Below, in pieces: positions 11,611-59,953 of a DNA stretch of 64,000 bases. The notes under the pieces are model-generated. The model saw only the letters and a list, made by a program, of their open reading frames with translations, did not search any database and was not told the DNA's origin. The stretch comes from Cristatella mucedo (Eukaryota > Bryozoa > Phylactolaemata > Cristatellidae). The position numbers and the translations under genes are program-made. Each line of letters opens with the position of its first letter. Within the stretch, counting starts at the first letter, position 1. The stretch covers positions 5,962,001 through 6,026,000 of the forward strand of contig WPIO01000011.1 of the NCBI GenBank assembly GCA_009760855.2. The letters are read 5' to 3'.

Positions 11611-13344
11611 GGACCCGCGCAGTGCAAAAAGGTCTACAGCAAACTACTTTCGGAAGAGACGTCTAACGCGCGGTTCTGCTAAGATCTTGAACTGCCAGGA
11701 GGCTGCAGCTGCATCCAGTGCAACTCAATCAGCACAGAAGGGCGAAGCAGCGGTGGACCTCTGGCTAGCAATAAGAATTTCGCTTCAATAAATTCGATCG
11801 TGCGGGAGCCGCCGCAGCTTTTTGCATCTTTGCCTCTTTTCCCTGCATGACCGCCAATTGGCTGCTGTTTCTTTAGAGCGTCCAGAACGCTCTGTATACC
11901 TACGTGAGCCGACAGGAACTGATCCCCTGGAATGTTTCGCCAGCTGCACTATCGTCGCAGCTGTGCGCAAAAAAAGAGCAGGCCTCGATCCTCGCCTATT
12001 TCATCGAGAGACCGGCGCTCGCTAATCTTTGGTAACGGTCGCCTGACAAGTGCTGCCGATGCCGCGGGGCAGTCAGATTTGTTTGCTCGGTACCGGAGGA
12101 TTAACGCATTAAGGCTCTAACCAAACACAGGAAACAGGTGGAGATACGAAAAATGGAACTTGATGCTTCAATACTGCATATCAAGCGGATAGCAACTCCT
12201 TCCATACCAAGTGAACCTTGCAAGCACCTTTTTCTGCCACTCGTGCGATTTGGGCTCCAGATAGCTCATAAGAATGATAACAATCAACTTACCTGGCCTC
12301 TAAGAGAACTAATTTCTTCATAGGCACTTTGCTTGTCAGTTGGCTTATTATAAAAAGCACACTTTCAGCACGCATGAGCACACAAAGGACAATTCGTAAA
12401 CACGGAGAAAAAGCTGTGAGGAGTCGGTTGGTTTTGACCTGCGCTTACTTGATGCCATCCAGTCAAGGGATGTCGCGACGTCATTTTCGAGCGAATCACT
12501 TCCAGGCTTTGGGAGCATACCAACTGCAAGTATGGTTGTTTAAGGGATTTGAGGCTGGTTAGAGGCACATCTACGCAAATTGAATCAGAAAAGCGGGTGA
12601 TACGATTCGAAGCCTGATTAGGAAGAATGTATGATGGGTGGGCCAAAGCAAAAATTGAAGAGACTAAAAGTGACGAACGGAACCTTGAATTAGGTACGCT
12701 ACTTGACGGAAAGCCAGTACATTTACTGAGAATTGGTAAAACGGTTACTCCCGACTTTTATGCGAGACGAGTCTAGCTGTAGTGGTTTATACCAGCTGTA
12801 AGGGTCTTATTGCAAAAGCAGGAATGCCTGCTGCGAAAGAAAGTAGCTGAGTTTGTTCAGGTTGACTAGATGAACATAAAAGAATCAAGCTGATCGCTAA
12901 AGGCCGCGATGAAAAGTTGCCTACTTTGAGATTCAACATTAAAGTGCACCCACACACCCACCATCAAGGGTCGGAGTTGGTGCTGGGTCTCTCATGCGTA
13001 CCATGACCAAGCTGTTTTACGTAAGGCATTACATTCCAAAGCCGGATGGTACAAATTAAAGTTGTACAATTGTTGCCAGTAACTAGACAGAAGGCTAAAA
13101 TCGGGACGCTATACTTTGCGAGCGGATGCGTCATTTGCGGTTCAGATCGAAAGCACGACTTGGCGAGATCTGGGGTGATGGCGGGAACATTGCTACTCAG
13201 ATCGTAGCTTTCATCAAAAACTATGTATGCCGTATGCCCATAAACGACAGCGATTTAAAAAAATACATACAGACACGAGGCCATCTGCCGCCGTAAGCTT
13301 TCGAAAACTTTTCGCCTCGATTGGTGGTGTGTGAATGGTCTTAC
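11611..13344. other. No gene seen apart from LINE-1 fragment 12250-12650
   Basis: Short frames only. 12650-13100 may be further, very decayed LINE sequence. Confidence 0.45.
12250..12650 (-). mobile_element. LINE-1 3' fragment, minus strand
   Basis: The minus strand reads NQASNRITRFSDSICVDVPL, like the conserved LINE-1 block near 10440-10600. The 3' UTR and a degenerate tail follow towards 12250. Confidence 0.6.
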
Positions 13345-13395
13345 ACCATCTGAGTCATCGGTCCGGGGCTCTACCGACTGAACTATCAAGGCGAT
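13345..13395 (-). repeat. tRNA-like 5' half, minus strand
   Basis: Reversed it reads GCCTTGATAGTTCAGTCGGT then AGAGC, a clear A-box half. No matching B box or acceptor stem follows, so it is a SINE head or tRNA relic. Confidence 0.5.
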
Positions 13396-13879
13396 CGCCC
13401 TTTCGGCGTTCTAAGCAGGGCGTTTTTCGGGCGCCCGAGCTTGCGGACGGTTGGCAGAGGTGCTCGGACGAGGCAAAGCGATTCGAACGTCGAGTGGCTT
13501 CCTTTCATAGGTTAGGGTGGAAGAGCAACGAGTTCTGACCCTAAATAATCCCAACTAAAGGTTGCTACAGTTCTACAGTCCAGTATCGCTGCTAACGAGT
13601 TCAGGTTTTGGCCGCATTCCTGGCTTAGTTCTGGCCTTGCTCCTTCTTACAGCTGAGTTTTGTAATGCTAGGTAGCGAAACCGTAGGCGTCGCAGGATTA
13701 CTCCAACGAAATGCCGAACCTGATAAGGGTCAACAAGCTCTTAGCTAACCCTGACCTTAGTCGGCCCTCAGGGCTGAAGGTTATGTGGCTTGACCTATGT
13801 GGCTTGACAAGCTGCCCGGTATGCTCACTCTGAGGTCGGTCCAAGGGTGGTGGTAGGAGGCATGGGCCTAGCAAGGAAG

Positions 13880-15560
13880 GGGCGGGGCGGGGAACGGGAG
13901 GGGTGCATTCGTAGGCCGCCCAGGGCTTTTTCGAGGGCTGACTTCTCCATGGCTTAAACCCGGGCATATCTCTCTGACTTCGGGCCTCGTAATCCCCCTT
14001 ACGACACGCGTAAGATTGCAGCAGCTAGCTGTCCGGAGCGCGCCAAGAAGATGCTGCGGCATGTCGGCGCCGAGTCGGCGGTAGCGTTGCGCTCCGTCGC
14101 CGTTAGAGCCGCCATTGTAAATAGAGTCGCGTCGAGGATCGCGGGAGATCGCGGGAGAGGCGAGCTTTTCAGCGCGGGCGCAGTCCAAGAACTTCGCGCG
14201 CTGGGCGTTCGCTTCGTACTCATCCGTACGCATTCCGCGAGGCTCTCGTCGGACGCTCGCGGTTGGTTTGTTCGCACTGCCCCCGGCACCGTCTCCCTAG
14301 GTTTCGCCGGATTACCAGCGGAGGCAAGAAATATCGCGTGGCTGATAAAGCCGCGGCGTTCACCCACCTCGAATGCGCTTCTCGGGTCACTCTCACGCGC
14401 CTGCTGTGCCGATTAATTATGCAGCAGACAGTCGCGTAACTCGAGCTGCTATCAGGTGGCCGCTAGCAGCCGACTACCCAAGCCCTCTAGCTCAGAGTCA
14501 GGCCCTAAGCAGGAAATGAGAGGCGAATCAATTTATTCGTCGACTTATCATCTAACGCAAAGTACGAAAACGAACTGCCATTCTGACGGCGAAATGGCCG
14601 CCAGCTATAATTTGGGGCTGACGGCGAACTACCCAGAAGGCAAAGGGCGGAAGCATTACCGGCGGCCACAGTGGCCTTTTCGACCCGGCCAGCCTCGCCG
14701 GTCGCGAACTCTGACCCTCCTCGCGGTCCGGGCGGTGCTGCGTGCAGCGGGCGGTGCTCTCGGCTTCCAGCTTTCTGAACGTAAGAGGCTTGCGATCGCG
14801 CCAAACAGTTGAACGGATTTTAACGAATCGGCGTGTTCTGTCGTTGCGACGCGCCACGCGGAAGTGACGGTGGGCCTACAGCTAAGCTCCGGCTGTGTAC
14901 GTAGCGCGCCCTACGGCGAGCTGCCGCCTGCAACCTTGTGGCTTCGGCCGCTGGTGGGGAGGCCAGACGGCGTTCTCTGGCGCCACGTTGACGCATTGCT
15001 ATAGTTTTCGCTTCCCTGTAGGTTTTAGCGTGAGACCCCCTCCCCGCGGCCTAGCCCGTGTCGGACGCACTCGGCTGACTGGGTTACCAGCGGCTCAGCG
15101 TTTCTGCGCGGCGCCTGACCTTTTGTCCTCATCACCCTTTACGTTTGCCCGGGAGGTCGATCGTGGCGCCTGCGTAGCTCCGCGTTCCGGGCCGCGGGCT
15201 GTCGCTACGTTCCAGCTGCGCCCGCTTCGCATTTTTGTGTACTGCACAGCAGCCGCTTGTTTAGTGCGTGGCTAGACGTGCTGACGCTATCCGTACGCGC
15301 TGCCCGGCGAGCGTTGGGATCGGGGCGGTCGGTAGTCGGGTGCGGGATGGCGGTCGGTGGGCTGGGGGGCCGGCCGACCTCGCGGCCTCGTCCGGTCTTG
15401 GCTTCGACATGCCCAGGTTGTGACTGTTCTGACATCGGAGCCCCGGCGCCAAGGCGCAGTCGGTCGGACGACGTAACGCCTTTTTTAAAAACAGAAATCG
15501 CACGAGTGCGGCGAATCGGTTGTATTGTCGGTTCCGTCGCGTCCTGCTAGCGGTCTTTAG
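13880..15560. other. Long CpG-rich block, possible promoter or 5' exon
   Basis: About 1.7 kb of CG-dense DNA, with open frames on both strands that overlap one another and show no family motif. It lies 5-6 kb upstream of the putative first coding exon of the NR2C-like gene. It could hold that gene's transcription start and a non-coding first exon, or the promoter of an unseen gene. Confidence 0.35.
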
Positions 15561-16721
15561 TTTTCGCAAAGCCAGTCAACTTCCTGATGGTACTAGCTCA
15601 GTGTAACCGCTTGCTTCTAGAACATGGTTTGGTGCCCGAGCAGTGGGAACGGCGAGGAGCAGCTAGATACAGCAGCTCCCTACCCGACCCTGGCCCCACA
15701 TGACTGGCAGTGGAGGTTGACCTGATTGAAAGCTATATGTCGGAGCTGGGCGCCGACTGAGAGGCGCGAGCACCAAGCTGAAGCAAGCGCATCAGCAACT
15801 TGAATCGTGTCACGTCGATTCTTTTTGTTGACTGACTGCATTTCGTAGACGTGTCCGAAATCGCCAAGAGGCTACCAGCCCGTGATCTGCTACCTTTTCC
15901 GGACTACTACTTGGGACTGCCATGTGCTCTGCTGGACTGCTCTGGGCTTCCTTGTTAGCTGATTTGTTTTCATCTGAGGTGCCGGTAGTCAAATAGGTCA
16001 TGTCGGGACACAATACCCACGGGCACTAGTGCACTTTAAAAAGGAATTTTTCTCGAGAACCACCTTCGACCTATCGCCCGGGTGCTGCTCGTAGAACAGT
16101 TCTGAAGGGATTTTCAGATAGCTTGAGAACATGGCTATAGGATAGTACATGCCAAGCAGTTGGTCTCAGAACACTTTCAATGCAGCAAATGTCGTGCTTC
16201 GGGTGGTCGACGACAGTATATCAAGGGTCTAGCTGGGTTCCTTCCGGAATGCAATGCAAGTCACCATCTAGCTGTGCTGCCGAAGTTGAGAAACTAAGGC
16301 ACCCGGTAGCCTCGTCTGTTTAGTTTCGTAAGAAGAACTGACGTGCTCTAGCCTCCGTCAATACGAAGGCTTAATGCAACTGTAGCACAGATAGATTGTT
16401 CAGAAGGAAACACACTGGCGATCGAAAACCTTTACAGGCTAGGGATAGTTACCTTAAAAGTTTTGTCACGTGATATTTGGTGAGATTGTGTCGGTGTTTA
16501 CATTAATGTCAAGAAATCGTGATGCCCAGCTTTAGGATTGTGTGGTGGCCAGTGGACGCGTGTCTTCTGCCTTTGTGCATCAATATAGTGCCCAAATTGA
16601 CAGCTTCTCTAGAATTTCACTGACACCAAGGGGAGGACCGGTGTTCGGTACTTTAAGACGAATAAGGCTTTAACAGCTCAACCCGATTGGCATATCCCTT
16701 TGCTCGACTGCCAATGCTCAG
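15561..16721. other. No gene seen
   Basis: GC falls after the CpG block. No long frame, no recognised repeat. Confidence 0.55.
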
Positions 16722-16890
16722 CAGAATAATAATAATAATTATAATATTAATACATTTCCCACAAAGAACTTGGTGAGATCTTTTCCTAGGCACTTTACAT
16801 ATGCTGTAAACGAAACGTGATTGAATGGCTAGTGGTAGCATGCTCAATGTTGACAAGCATAAGATGGTTAGGGGTAACATGCAAAGGGTG
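16722..16890 (-). mobile_element. LINE-1 tail and 3' UTR, minus strand
   Basis: AATAATAATAATT, CACTTTACATATGCTGTAAA and CATAAGATGGTTAGGGGT match the reversed LINE-1 3' end. Confidence 0.65.
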
Positions 16891-18289
16891 GTTGTAGGAG
16901 ATGTAGCTCTGATTTGATTCAGAAAAGCGAGAAACACGATGGCGATTTGTAAAGGCTTTATGAGAATTCACCAGAGTGACATGCTGTATCTGATCCTATC
17001 GTGCAAGGTGTCATTTATGCTACACAAAATATACTGCCTGGTCGTAGGTGTACCTAAGGAAGACAGTGAACCTTGGTGTCCCCTATGGGATGAACCCTGA
17101 AGGGTCGTGTCGCTTGGCAATCCCAGCACAGCTCACCTACGCGGGCATAGCCAAATGATGTTGCCTGCACTCAATCATGCGACTAGGTCTCTGATTTGGG
17201 CTGCAGTTGAGACAGAAGCTGACAGGCAGGGTAGACGAATGAGATTATTTAAGCACAGGTGCCATGATACGGTTGTATAAGCTGTACAATTCTGTGTGGG
17301 GTAACGTGAATCAGTGGGATCGACCGTCTGGTGCACGAATAGTCGGTAGAGTTGACAAGGAGCTAGTGGAGCTATGTAAACGTTAAAAAAGAAAGTGCAT
17401 GCTTGCAGCAGCAGAGAGGGAGAGAGAGAGAGAGTAAGAATGACCGTGACTTCGAGTGACTGACTGATGAGTGACTGCTCGATTGAACTGTTTATGTGAT
17501 GGTCGATTGCTAATGATGGCCCTGCCTTTTCTCCTTGATTCGACTACATGGTCCATAGAGTCGCCTTCCTGGTTGAACCGTTCTGCAAGATGCATGCCTG
17601 TATGGTGACCCATCGTGGAAGTGAGCATGGTGGTAGAGCTATGAAACATGCTATTGGCCTGCAGCAGTTGCAGCCAGGGCAGTGGGCTGGCAGTTCGGCT
17701 GACATTTTTATGCTCATTCTCTCTTAGTAGCCTGCCTGAAGCCATATCCGAAATTTCCCATGGTTGGTTGATGCTGTCACATGGCAGCTAAGAGCTGACC
17801 AAAGGTCTATTTTTCGGTGATTGTACACGTGTCTTTGCTTACTGGAGGAAGCATTCCCTCTAAGAAGTCCAGTCTAATGAGTGTCTTAGCAAGCCAAGCA
17901 GACAGCTGATCAAGATGCTAGATCAAAAGGACTTTGTTGCTTGAACTAGGTGCTGCGGTCTACATGATTCCACCCTAATCGAGGACTCTCAGTTTCAGCC
18001 AACCCTTGGACTCTAGAGACTGGTAGTTCGCTCGGGGTGCATTGCCAAAATTAAGCCCTGGAGGTAGCCAGACCTTAAACTGTGCCAGGGATAGGCAATC
18101 ACAGGAGGGCTGAAACAGCAATGTCAGGCAGCTAACCACCCTGCCACTCGGTTCAGTAGAAGTGAGCTAGGGCCCTTTAGCCTCCCTCAACCTATGTAGT
18201 TAGCTATTGGAGGTATGCTCTTATGCCTACCCACGACGAAGTAAGCTTGTCAGGGAGGAGCAGTTCATTCGACAGCTTCTACCCTCTCC
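16891..18289. other. No gene seen
   Basis: Includes a short GA repeat at 17413-17434. The minus-strand 120-codon frame at 17383-17745 crosses it and shows no motif. Confidence 0.5.
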
Positions 18290-18690
<401 letters not shown>

Positions 18691-19437
18691 CTATCTCTCG
18701 ATAAGAGGCTCTGATCTCTTTGATCGGCGGTATATGGATTGATGACCTTGATATGTCTTTGCTGTGCAGGCCTAAAGCATTGTTTGTTTTTGTCAGACAT
18801 GCCCAGCACACAGCTTAGAGGAGAGTCTATAGTGCTGCCCATTACTTAGATGCACTCTAACGCATGCACATCTTCTTGCGCATGCACATCTTCTTGCGCA
18901 CACGTGCCCAAGTGCACAGGTACATTGCTTGTTCAGTCTTTGCCGTTCAGTTGAAAAATCCAGGAAAGGAGCAGAATGAACTATTCGAGCTATTGCTCAA
19001 TTGCTCAGTCTGCCGACTTTTAGTGGCTAGTGGTAATTTTTCTGATGCATGTATCCTTAAACATTTCCATAAAATTTAGCCATTTTAGGCTTTTGGGATT
19101 CATTGACTAGTATTTGCCTTTGTGGCAGGCATTTTATTCGATGACATGATGCCTATCGTCATGGTAAGCCGAAGGAAACTCAGATTGAATCTGTTCATAC
19201 CTGTTTGGCAGTGTGTGCTATGCTGCCTTGTTCGTTTGCCGATTAAACTAGGTCACAGTTGGTCTCTGATTGTTCATTCTACTCTGAAAACAACTTGGAC
19301 ATGGGTCATTGAGACCGTGGTCTCTTCAGGCAGTATGATAGCCGAGCCATCATGCCTGGTGCGACCAGTCTCCCAGGTATCCAAGAACCATCTAAAGGTC
19401 GTTTTGCACTCGCATTTCCTGCATCAGTTTCTCTATC
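18691..19437. other. No gene seen
   Basis: Contains the 20-base tandem duplication. The 132-codon + frame at 19122-19520 runs into a SINE-B and has no family motif. Confidence 0.5.
18865..18905. repeat. Tandem 20-base duplication
   Basis: GCATGCACATCTTCTTGC occurs twice in a row. Confidence 0.8.
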
Positions 19438-19582
19438 CCAGAGGTAAGGTGCTTGCACCTCCCTGCCCAGGTCGTGGATTCCACTCCCGGATCAGGTACA
19501 TCTTTGTTGGCCTACGCTAGCAGTGATAGCAGCAGATTCTCTTCTGCTGCTATATAATTGAGGCTGTTTGAACAGCTAACAT
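19438..19582 (+). mobile_element. Diverged SINE-B copy
   Basis: AGGTCGTGGATTCCACTCCC B-box region and the end ATTGAGGCTGTTTGAACAGC. Confidence 0.55.
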
Positions 19583-19989
19583 TTGCATATACTTTATGCA
19601 CTTCTGCTCATTGTCGGGTCAGATAGGCCGTGTAAATGCTGCGTATTGTCTTGTATGAGGTGGCAGCATCCGGCTCAGAGGGGCTACCACAGCTGCTGCA
19701 GAGCTGGTGCTGCCAGACCGGCCCCCACCATAATTGCCCAACTGACAGCCAGCATAGGGATGGCAATTGGCCCGAGTTCGATCGAGCTTCGTCTAGATCA
19801 TGGGCACTCTCTCCCCCACGAGTTGCTTGCTCATGAGGCAAATGGCGATGTCGTTCCACCCACAGATGCATCTAGCAGTTGCCGAGCGAAGGGGCACCGC
19901 TGACAAACCTCGTGCTAGCTGCCAGTGAGGCGTGCAGGAGCAGAGTCGTTCAAAGTCGTTTTCGATCGACATATTTCTGAACAAGCGCA

Positions 19990-20474
19990 CTCGTGGGTGG
20001 CCTGGCTACCCGGCACGGGGGGGGGGGGGGGTTGTTGGGGGCTGCGAAACCTCCGTGAACGTGACGTGACCTAGGGCGATCTCAGTTATGCTTCGAGGCG
20101 CGTCTTCGAGTACTGTCCCGCTTCCCTCTCCCACCCCTCCTGCTCTGGTTTTCCCTCGAGGCATCTCATCGCGGCAGTCTGCTGTGCCAAATCAAACCGC
20201 ATAGATGCGCTTAGCAGCAGCCTTTGGCGCCCTCATCTTTCAGCCGGCCGTGTGGCTGGCAGCTAGTGCTGCTGCTTCTGCTGCTGCCGCCTCACCCATC
20301 TATTGCTAGACTGCTCGTATCGAAGCGTTTATTTTATCCTGCCGTCTTGCAGTTTTTCCGCGCTGGCACATCGAGTTTCATCGTCTTTGCCGACAGCGGC
20401 TGCAGGTGCACGGACGTCCGAACACGAGCCACCGGCCAGGGAGCAGAGCAAAGCAGCGTACTTCTGTCGACCGG
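19990..20474 (+). promoter_or_regulatory. Probable 5' flank/5' UTR of the NR2C-like gene
   Basis: Lies immediately upstream of the putative first coding exon. It contains a G run near 20018-20031 and pyrimidine-rich tracts, and is more GC-rich than the surrounding introns. No TATA box or other element can be pinned down. It is a candidate only because of position. Confidence 0.25.
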
Positions 20475-55167
<34,693 letters not shown>

Positions 55168-56744
55168 CGTCTCGGTGCACACACCGGAGGATGTTGCTTT
55201 GCAGGTGCTTCGAAGGACCGGTGTACTGCCGCCGCGCTGGTGAGCGGTGACGCTGCGCGATGACGACAAATTTTTTGACGGCGGAGGCCGGGGGCATCGG
55301 GTCGAAGCTGCTGAAACAGCCTCACCCTGGCCTCGCACTGGTGAGCAGCGGCAGGGCCTAATGCCCTGGCTGTCGAATCGCTATCGGCGCAAAAGCTGTC
55401 CGGTGCAAAAGCTTCGACCTTGCCGTCGGAAAGGCGACCAGAGCTGCCGCTTTGTGTGCTGCTGCAGCAACACCACCACTGCTGCCGGCTGTTGCTCTGG
55501 GAAGCCAACAGCCCAAAGGCGCTGCCGCCCACCGTTGATAGCACTCGCACTTGCATGTTGACAAGCGTGCGCAGCATGCGTTTCCATTTTTACTTCATTT
55601 ACGGGGAGCCGGTGTGTCCTATCGCTCGCTAGTCCAGCGCTGGCTTTGCGGCTGCAATGGCTTCCCACACCGATGCACTCGAACCGCCCTGTGTGGCCTG
55701 TTGCGGCCTCTCGTTGCCGCGCCCGCGAGCAGCTAGCTTTATCTGTGGCGATGTGTCGTTTGTTCAGCGACCCAAGAGCCGTGCCGTGGGTGCGCCGCTA
55801 AGGCAATAGAGTCGTACAGACGATTCGGAGTTTCGGTTTACTGAGAGACAGCTGCTGATCCACCTTCTGCTCGCCGGATTTGTCGAGGGCTGCTGCTGGC
55901 GAGCTCAGCTCGACCTGGAGGGGGAGGCTGGCTGGCCAAACGCTCAGACTGAGAAGCTCGTTGTGGTGGGCGTATGCTCGGCTGTGAGTTCGAGAAGCCG
56001 GGGGCGCTGTGGCAAGCTGACTAGACTAGATGGCCGGACGCCAGGCAAGGTCAGCTGATCAGGCTCGACGCCCCCAGCACAGTGGGACGCACCCAACCCC
56101 CGGCCCCCCCCCCGACAGCCTCCGGCTCTCCGTGTGTGCCTTTTTGCTGTCGGCCTTCAGCAAATGGCGAGTGCTGTGCACGCGTTTCCTCGTCACCCGC
56201 CAGCCTGCCATGCCACGTTTGGCCGGTGTATCCATAATTCGTCTTCAGCATGTCAGGCCGAGCACAGTTTTAGCCGCCACCCACTGTCGTTCCTCCTTTA
56301 TTTATTCCTTGCGCTACCGTTTGACTCAAAGCCTAGTGGCAAGTAGCACTCTGGCCGCCGGTGGCACCACTGCTGCCGTTGCTGTAAACAGCGAGAGGAG
56401 ACAGTGACTGCCTCGCTGTATAACTGGTTTCGTGCAGTGCAGAGCCGTCGTTGTCATTCTATTGAGGCCAGTAATGCAAATGCTAGGCAGCAAGTTGCAG
56501 CAGCAGAGCCCGAACGGCGGTCACTGGTGGCGGCGGCAGCTGTAAGGACCACCTTGCTAGAGAGTCGGCTCGTGCCCTGCCCGAGGCTGGATTTTCTTCT
56601 AAGCCCTGCATGCTAGTGTGACTTGCTGAGGAGCCTCGGTCGAGGACGATGCTAGAGCTGGGGTGGTGCGCTGTGCGTGCACGCGAATCGATCGCTGCCT
56701 TGCCTCACTGGCTTGCCGCACGGCTGCATTATCGTCGTGTGTAA
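55168..56744. other. Receptor 3' UTR and downstream DNA
   Basis: GC-rich at first, with overlapping frames on both strands that continue the composition of the last exon. I did not find a convincing AATAAA, so the transcript end is unknown. Confidence 0.4.
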
Positions 56745-57130
56745 TTGCAACGTAATGCATATTCACAACCCCACAATGCTTCACTGGGTGTTTCGCATGA
56801 GAGTTTTCTATAGCGCACTCGATGTCTAAGTGGCTTTTAATGCTCATACGATAGCCAGAAGACTTCATCTCGTGCAATGAATGGAATGTTAGTGGCACAG
56901 CTGAGCCAGGCAGGCAGTCGAGGCAGTGCGTATCATGGAGTTAGCAGCGCAGTACAGCTGGAAATGATTTGCCACCTCCAACGGTCCGGCATCAAGAGAG
57001 ATGTTGCAGAAGAATTGTGGGTGTGAGTTCTGCAGTCTGGGACCAGCAAAGCAGCAAAAGCGTCTGTCGCCAATCATTTTGTAGGTGAATGTGGTGTCGT
57101 GCGAAAATTGGACCGCGGTTAGCCAGTGAG
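56745..57130 (-). mobile_element. LINE-2 3' fragment, minus strand, intergenic
   Basis: GAGAGTTTTCTATAGCGCAC and the reversed coding end (GTTCTGCAGTCTGGGACC, AAGCGTCTGTCGCCAATC) match LINE-2. It is diverged and lies 1.6 kb after the receptor stop codon. Confidence 0.6.
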
Positions 57131-57719
57131 TAGTCATGCACTCACAGCATTGGCATGCAGTAGTCAAGCACGTGAACCGATCGCCGTTGTGCGGTCTTCT
57201 TTTGTATGACGTTTACTTTTCTTTTTCGCATTGTTATCCAGCCAGGCTGTCGCTACCTACTAGGTCGCTACCTGCTAGGAACCTGGGGGGGGGGCCACTT
57301 TCCAAGGGCTTCTTCAGTCAAGAACATGTCTGAAGGGTGCCAGCTGAACAGCTCTGGCAGAATGGCAACTGGACGGGTGCGAAGAACATAGCGCCTGCTG
57401 GCTGCCTCGTGGTCCTCCGTGATCGTGGTCGTGGCCCGGCCAAACCTAATCATATAGCTCCTCGAAGACCGGAACCACCAGGCAGACCGGCGGTCCCTCT
57501 CGGTAGCTTAATGCGAGGGCTTGAGATTGGATCCTTCGCTTGAGCTGGTAGAAACCTGTTTACTACTACCTAAACCGATCCATCGCACCGTCCGTACTGA
57601 GGCTATGTGTCACTTTCGATACCCTTGATTCACGCGGTCACACCACGGACTGGATGGTCGACTAATACAGCTAGCTTGCTCTGTTTCTCAGTCTGTTCCA
57701 TCAGAGGAATCGCAAATGA

Positions 57720-58480
57720 CACAATGTGTCGATCGAACAAATTAGTATGCAGCTCGGTGTGTGGTCGAACATGAAGGGATTACTCACTTTAAAAGATTTG
57801 CAAGGGCCTGTTCCTGCTAGGCTCGTAGTAATTCCCTTTTGGCTGGGCTGCCAAAGAAAGCTATTAGGCCACTGCAGCGGACTTTGAATATGGCTGCAAG
57901 GCTAGTCTTCAAGTCCCAGCGGTTTGAGCACGTGTCTCCTTTGCTAAAAGAGCTAGGATGGTTGCCGGTAGAGCAACGCATACAGAGCAAAGTTCTTACG
58001 CTGACCCACAAGGCCCGCCACGGCTTGGCTCCTTCATACCTAGCTGAACTGCTGCATTAGTTTCAGCCTGTTCAGCGCCCTCAGGTCCTGTGTGGACAAT
58101 AAAATAGCTGTTCCATTCCTCCGCTTAAAGACCGTTGGCGACAGAAGCTTTAGCTCTGCAGGTCCTAGACTGTGGAACTCGCTTCCACAATTCTTACGAA
58201 ACGACAACTACTCTCCTTCTGCCGACTATAGCTCATCCTTTTCAGCGGTCCTGAGCTGCTACTTCTATGCTACTCACTACCTCAACTGCTCTCCTGACTC
58301 TGCTATGCTTCCCACTTTCTCTTTGTTGCATGAGACGAAGTCTGTTGGCTACCTAATACGTACCGAAAGCCGCTTAGGCTGTGAGTGCGCTATACAAAAC
58401 TCTCCTGCGTAACACCCATGTGGTCTTTATGACTTTGTGGAGTTACAGACAGAGATACACATAGTTCAATAACTTGAAAG
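57720..58480 (+). mobile_element. LINE-2 3' end, longest copy
   Basis: Reads AGLPKKAIRPLQRTLNMAAR at 57842, KELGWLPVEQRIQSKVLTLT at 57947, HGLAPSYLAELLH at 58020, then VGDRSFSSAGPRLWNSLPQF from about 58134 and NYSPSADYSSSFSAVL. These are the C-terminal blocks of L2/CR1-type reverse transcriptases. An in-frame stop follows AELLH. The 3' UTR ends near 58480. It lies between the two genes. Confidence 0.8.
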
Positions 58481-58999
58481 GACGGGCATGAGGATTCCGG
58501 ATAAGGAGTTCCAGCGGCTAGCAGTGTGAATAAGGAGACTGGTACAGGTAGTGGGTATGTGGGGGTGTTCACTCAACTGGGAGACCACAGTATCGTTATT
58601 TAGGCTGCATCTAGTCACTCGAGTACCGACTGCTGGAGTGGAGTTGCTGCCCTTGGATCAGCTGACCGGTCTCCACGGAGCTCGGCCGTGGCCACTGTCT
58701 GCCGCCAGGTTGCTCTCGGCCGTTGAGATGGGCCGTCGGCAGTGGCACTCGGACACGACAGCTCGCAGCCACACAATGCGAATCGTCGAGAGCTGTCAGC
58801 TCTTGCCACTCCCGCGACACTGAGATGTCCAGAGCTTGCAGCCTCAGGAAAAATAACGCTAAGACCAGCTCGACTGGTTCACAAAGCCGAGGTCGTGGTA
58901 AAAGGCTCCACTGGATGCCATACTACTAGGAGACATCCATACACAAAAAGGCGGCATGTGAACGGGCATTGTTTTTGTATGTAGTGAATGTCTGTCACG
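58481..58999. other. Intergenic, nothing recognised
   Basis: Short frames only, before GC rises towards the CEP112-like gene. Confidence 0.5.
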
Positions 59000-59953
59000 A
59001 CGCAGCTTGATCCGTCCGCGAGCCGTGCCGCGAAAGTACCATTCGAGAAGGGCCTGCGCCTGAGAACCCGTAAGCCATGCATCCAAAGGCGCCGACGGCG
59101 GCCGCGCGTTACCGCGAGACACCCTCGAGGGCGTGAGCGTGCGGCCAGGGGTCTGCCTGCAGGCCTTAGCAGGCTACGAGCCGGCGTTGACAACAGAGGC
59201 ATGAAGACGTCCGGCGGACAAACCACCAACGGCTGCGCGATGCATTGTGGTCGCTTAGCCTCGTTTTCGAAGTGGCGGTCCAGGGACCGCTACCGGCGTC
59301 TAGAGCTACCGGCCGCAGCGGCAGAGTCGCGTCGCTCCGCATAGCGAGCCGGCCGGACGAGCGGTTTTACTGAGGTAACTTAGCGCTCTCGATTCTCGTA
59401 GGGCCTCTCGGTAGCGGCGAATCCGGTGGCCAGCGCAGCCCAACCCCTCCTGGAGCCTGCGTGGATTTTAAAGATGGGGTTCCCTAGCAGCGGCGGCGGC
59501 GGGACGCTCCGCGGCGGCGCGCTGCTAGCGACGGCGAACGACGCGGGTTGATAGAGAGGCGCTCGCGGCTCCGAAGCACCGCCGCCGCCGCAGCTGCTCA
59601 CGCGAGAACCCTCTAACTGTCATGCGGAGCGCCGCCGCGCGCCGGTAGAGCCACTGAGCGCTCGAGCGGCAAGGCGACCGGCCTGGTGGCTAGGCGTCCC
59701 GTAGGCGCTCGGGGCCCGACGGCGCACGGCTCGTGCGTTGCAGCAGCCACCTTCGCCGCCGCAGCCGGTCTCACAGCAACCGGTAGCAGGTAGGGGCGAA
59801 TCTCCGCCGCCCGACATCCTTAGCGCACGCTCCGCGCCAAGCCAGGCGGCGACCGACGCGGCGTCGGCGCCAGCTCGCCCGCCCCGCTCATGATGCCGCC
59901 GCACGCCGCGCTCCTTCGCCAGGCACACGGTGAGCACGCCTGCGCAGGCCATC
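59000..59953 (+). promoter_or_regulatory. CpG-rich 5' flank of the CEP112-like gene
   Basis: Dense CG dinucleotides, GCC/GCG runs and no LINE or SINE fragments set this stretch apart from the intergenic DNA on its left. It ends at the first coding exon. A CpG-rich promoter and 5' UTR is the simplest reading; the start site is not visible. Confidence 0.4.

Noticed and set aside
13868-14416. Frames of about 120 codons on both strands
   Set aside because: They overlap each other in a CpG-rich block and have no recognisable domain or splice signals.
58615-58823. Short overlapping frames after the LINE-2 copy
   Set aside because: No motif, both strands equally open.
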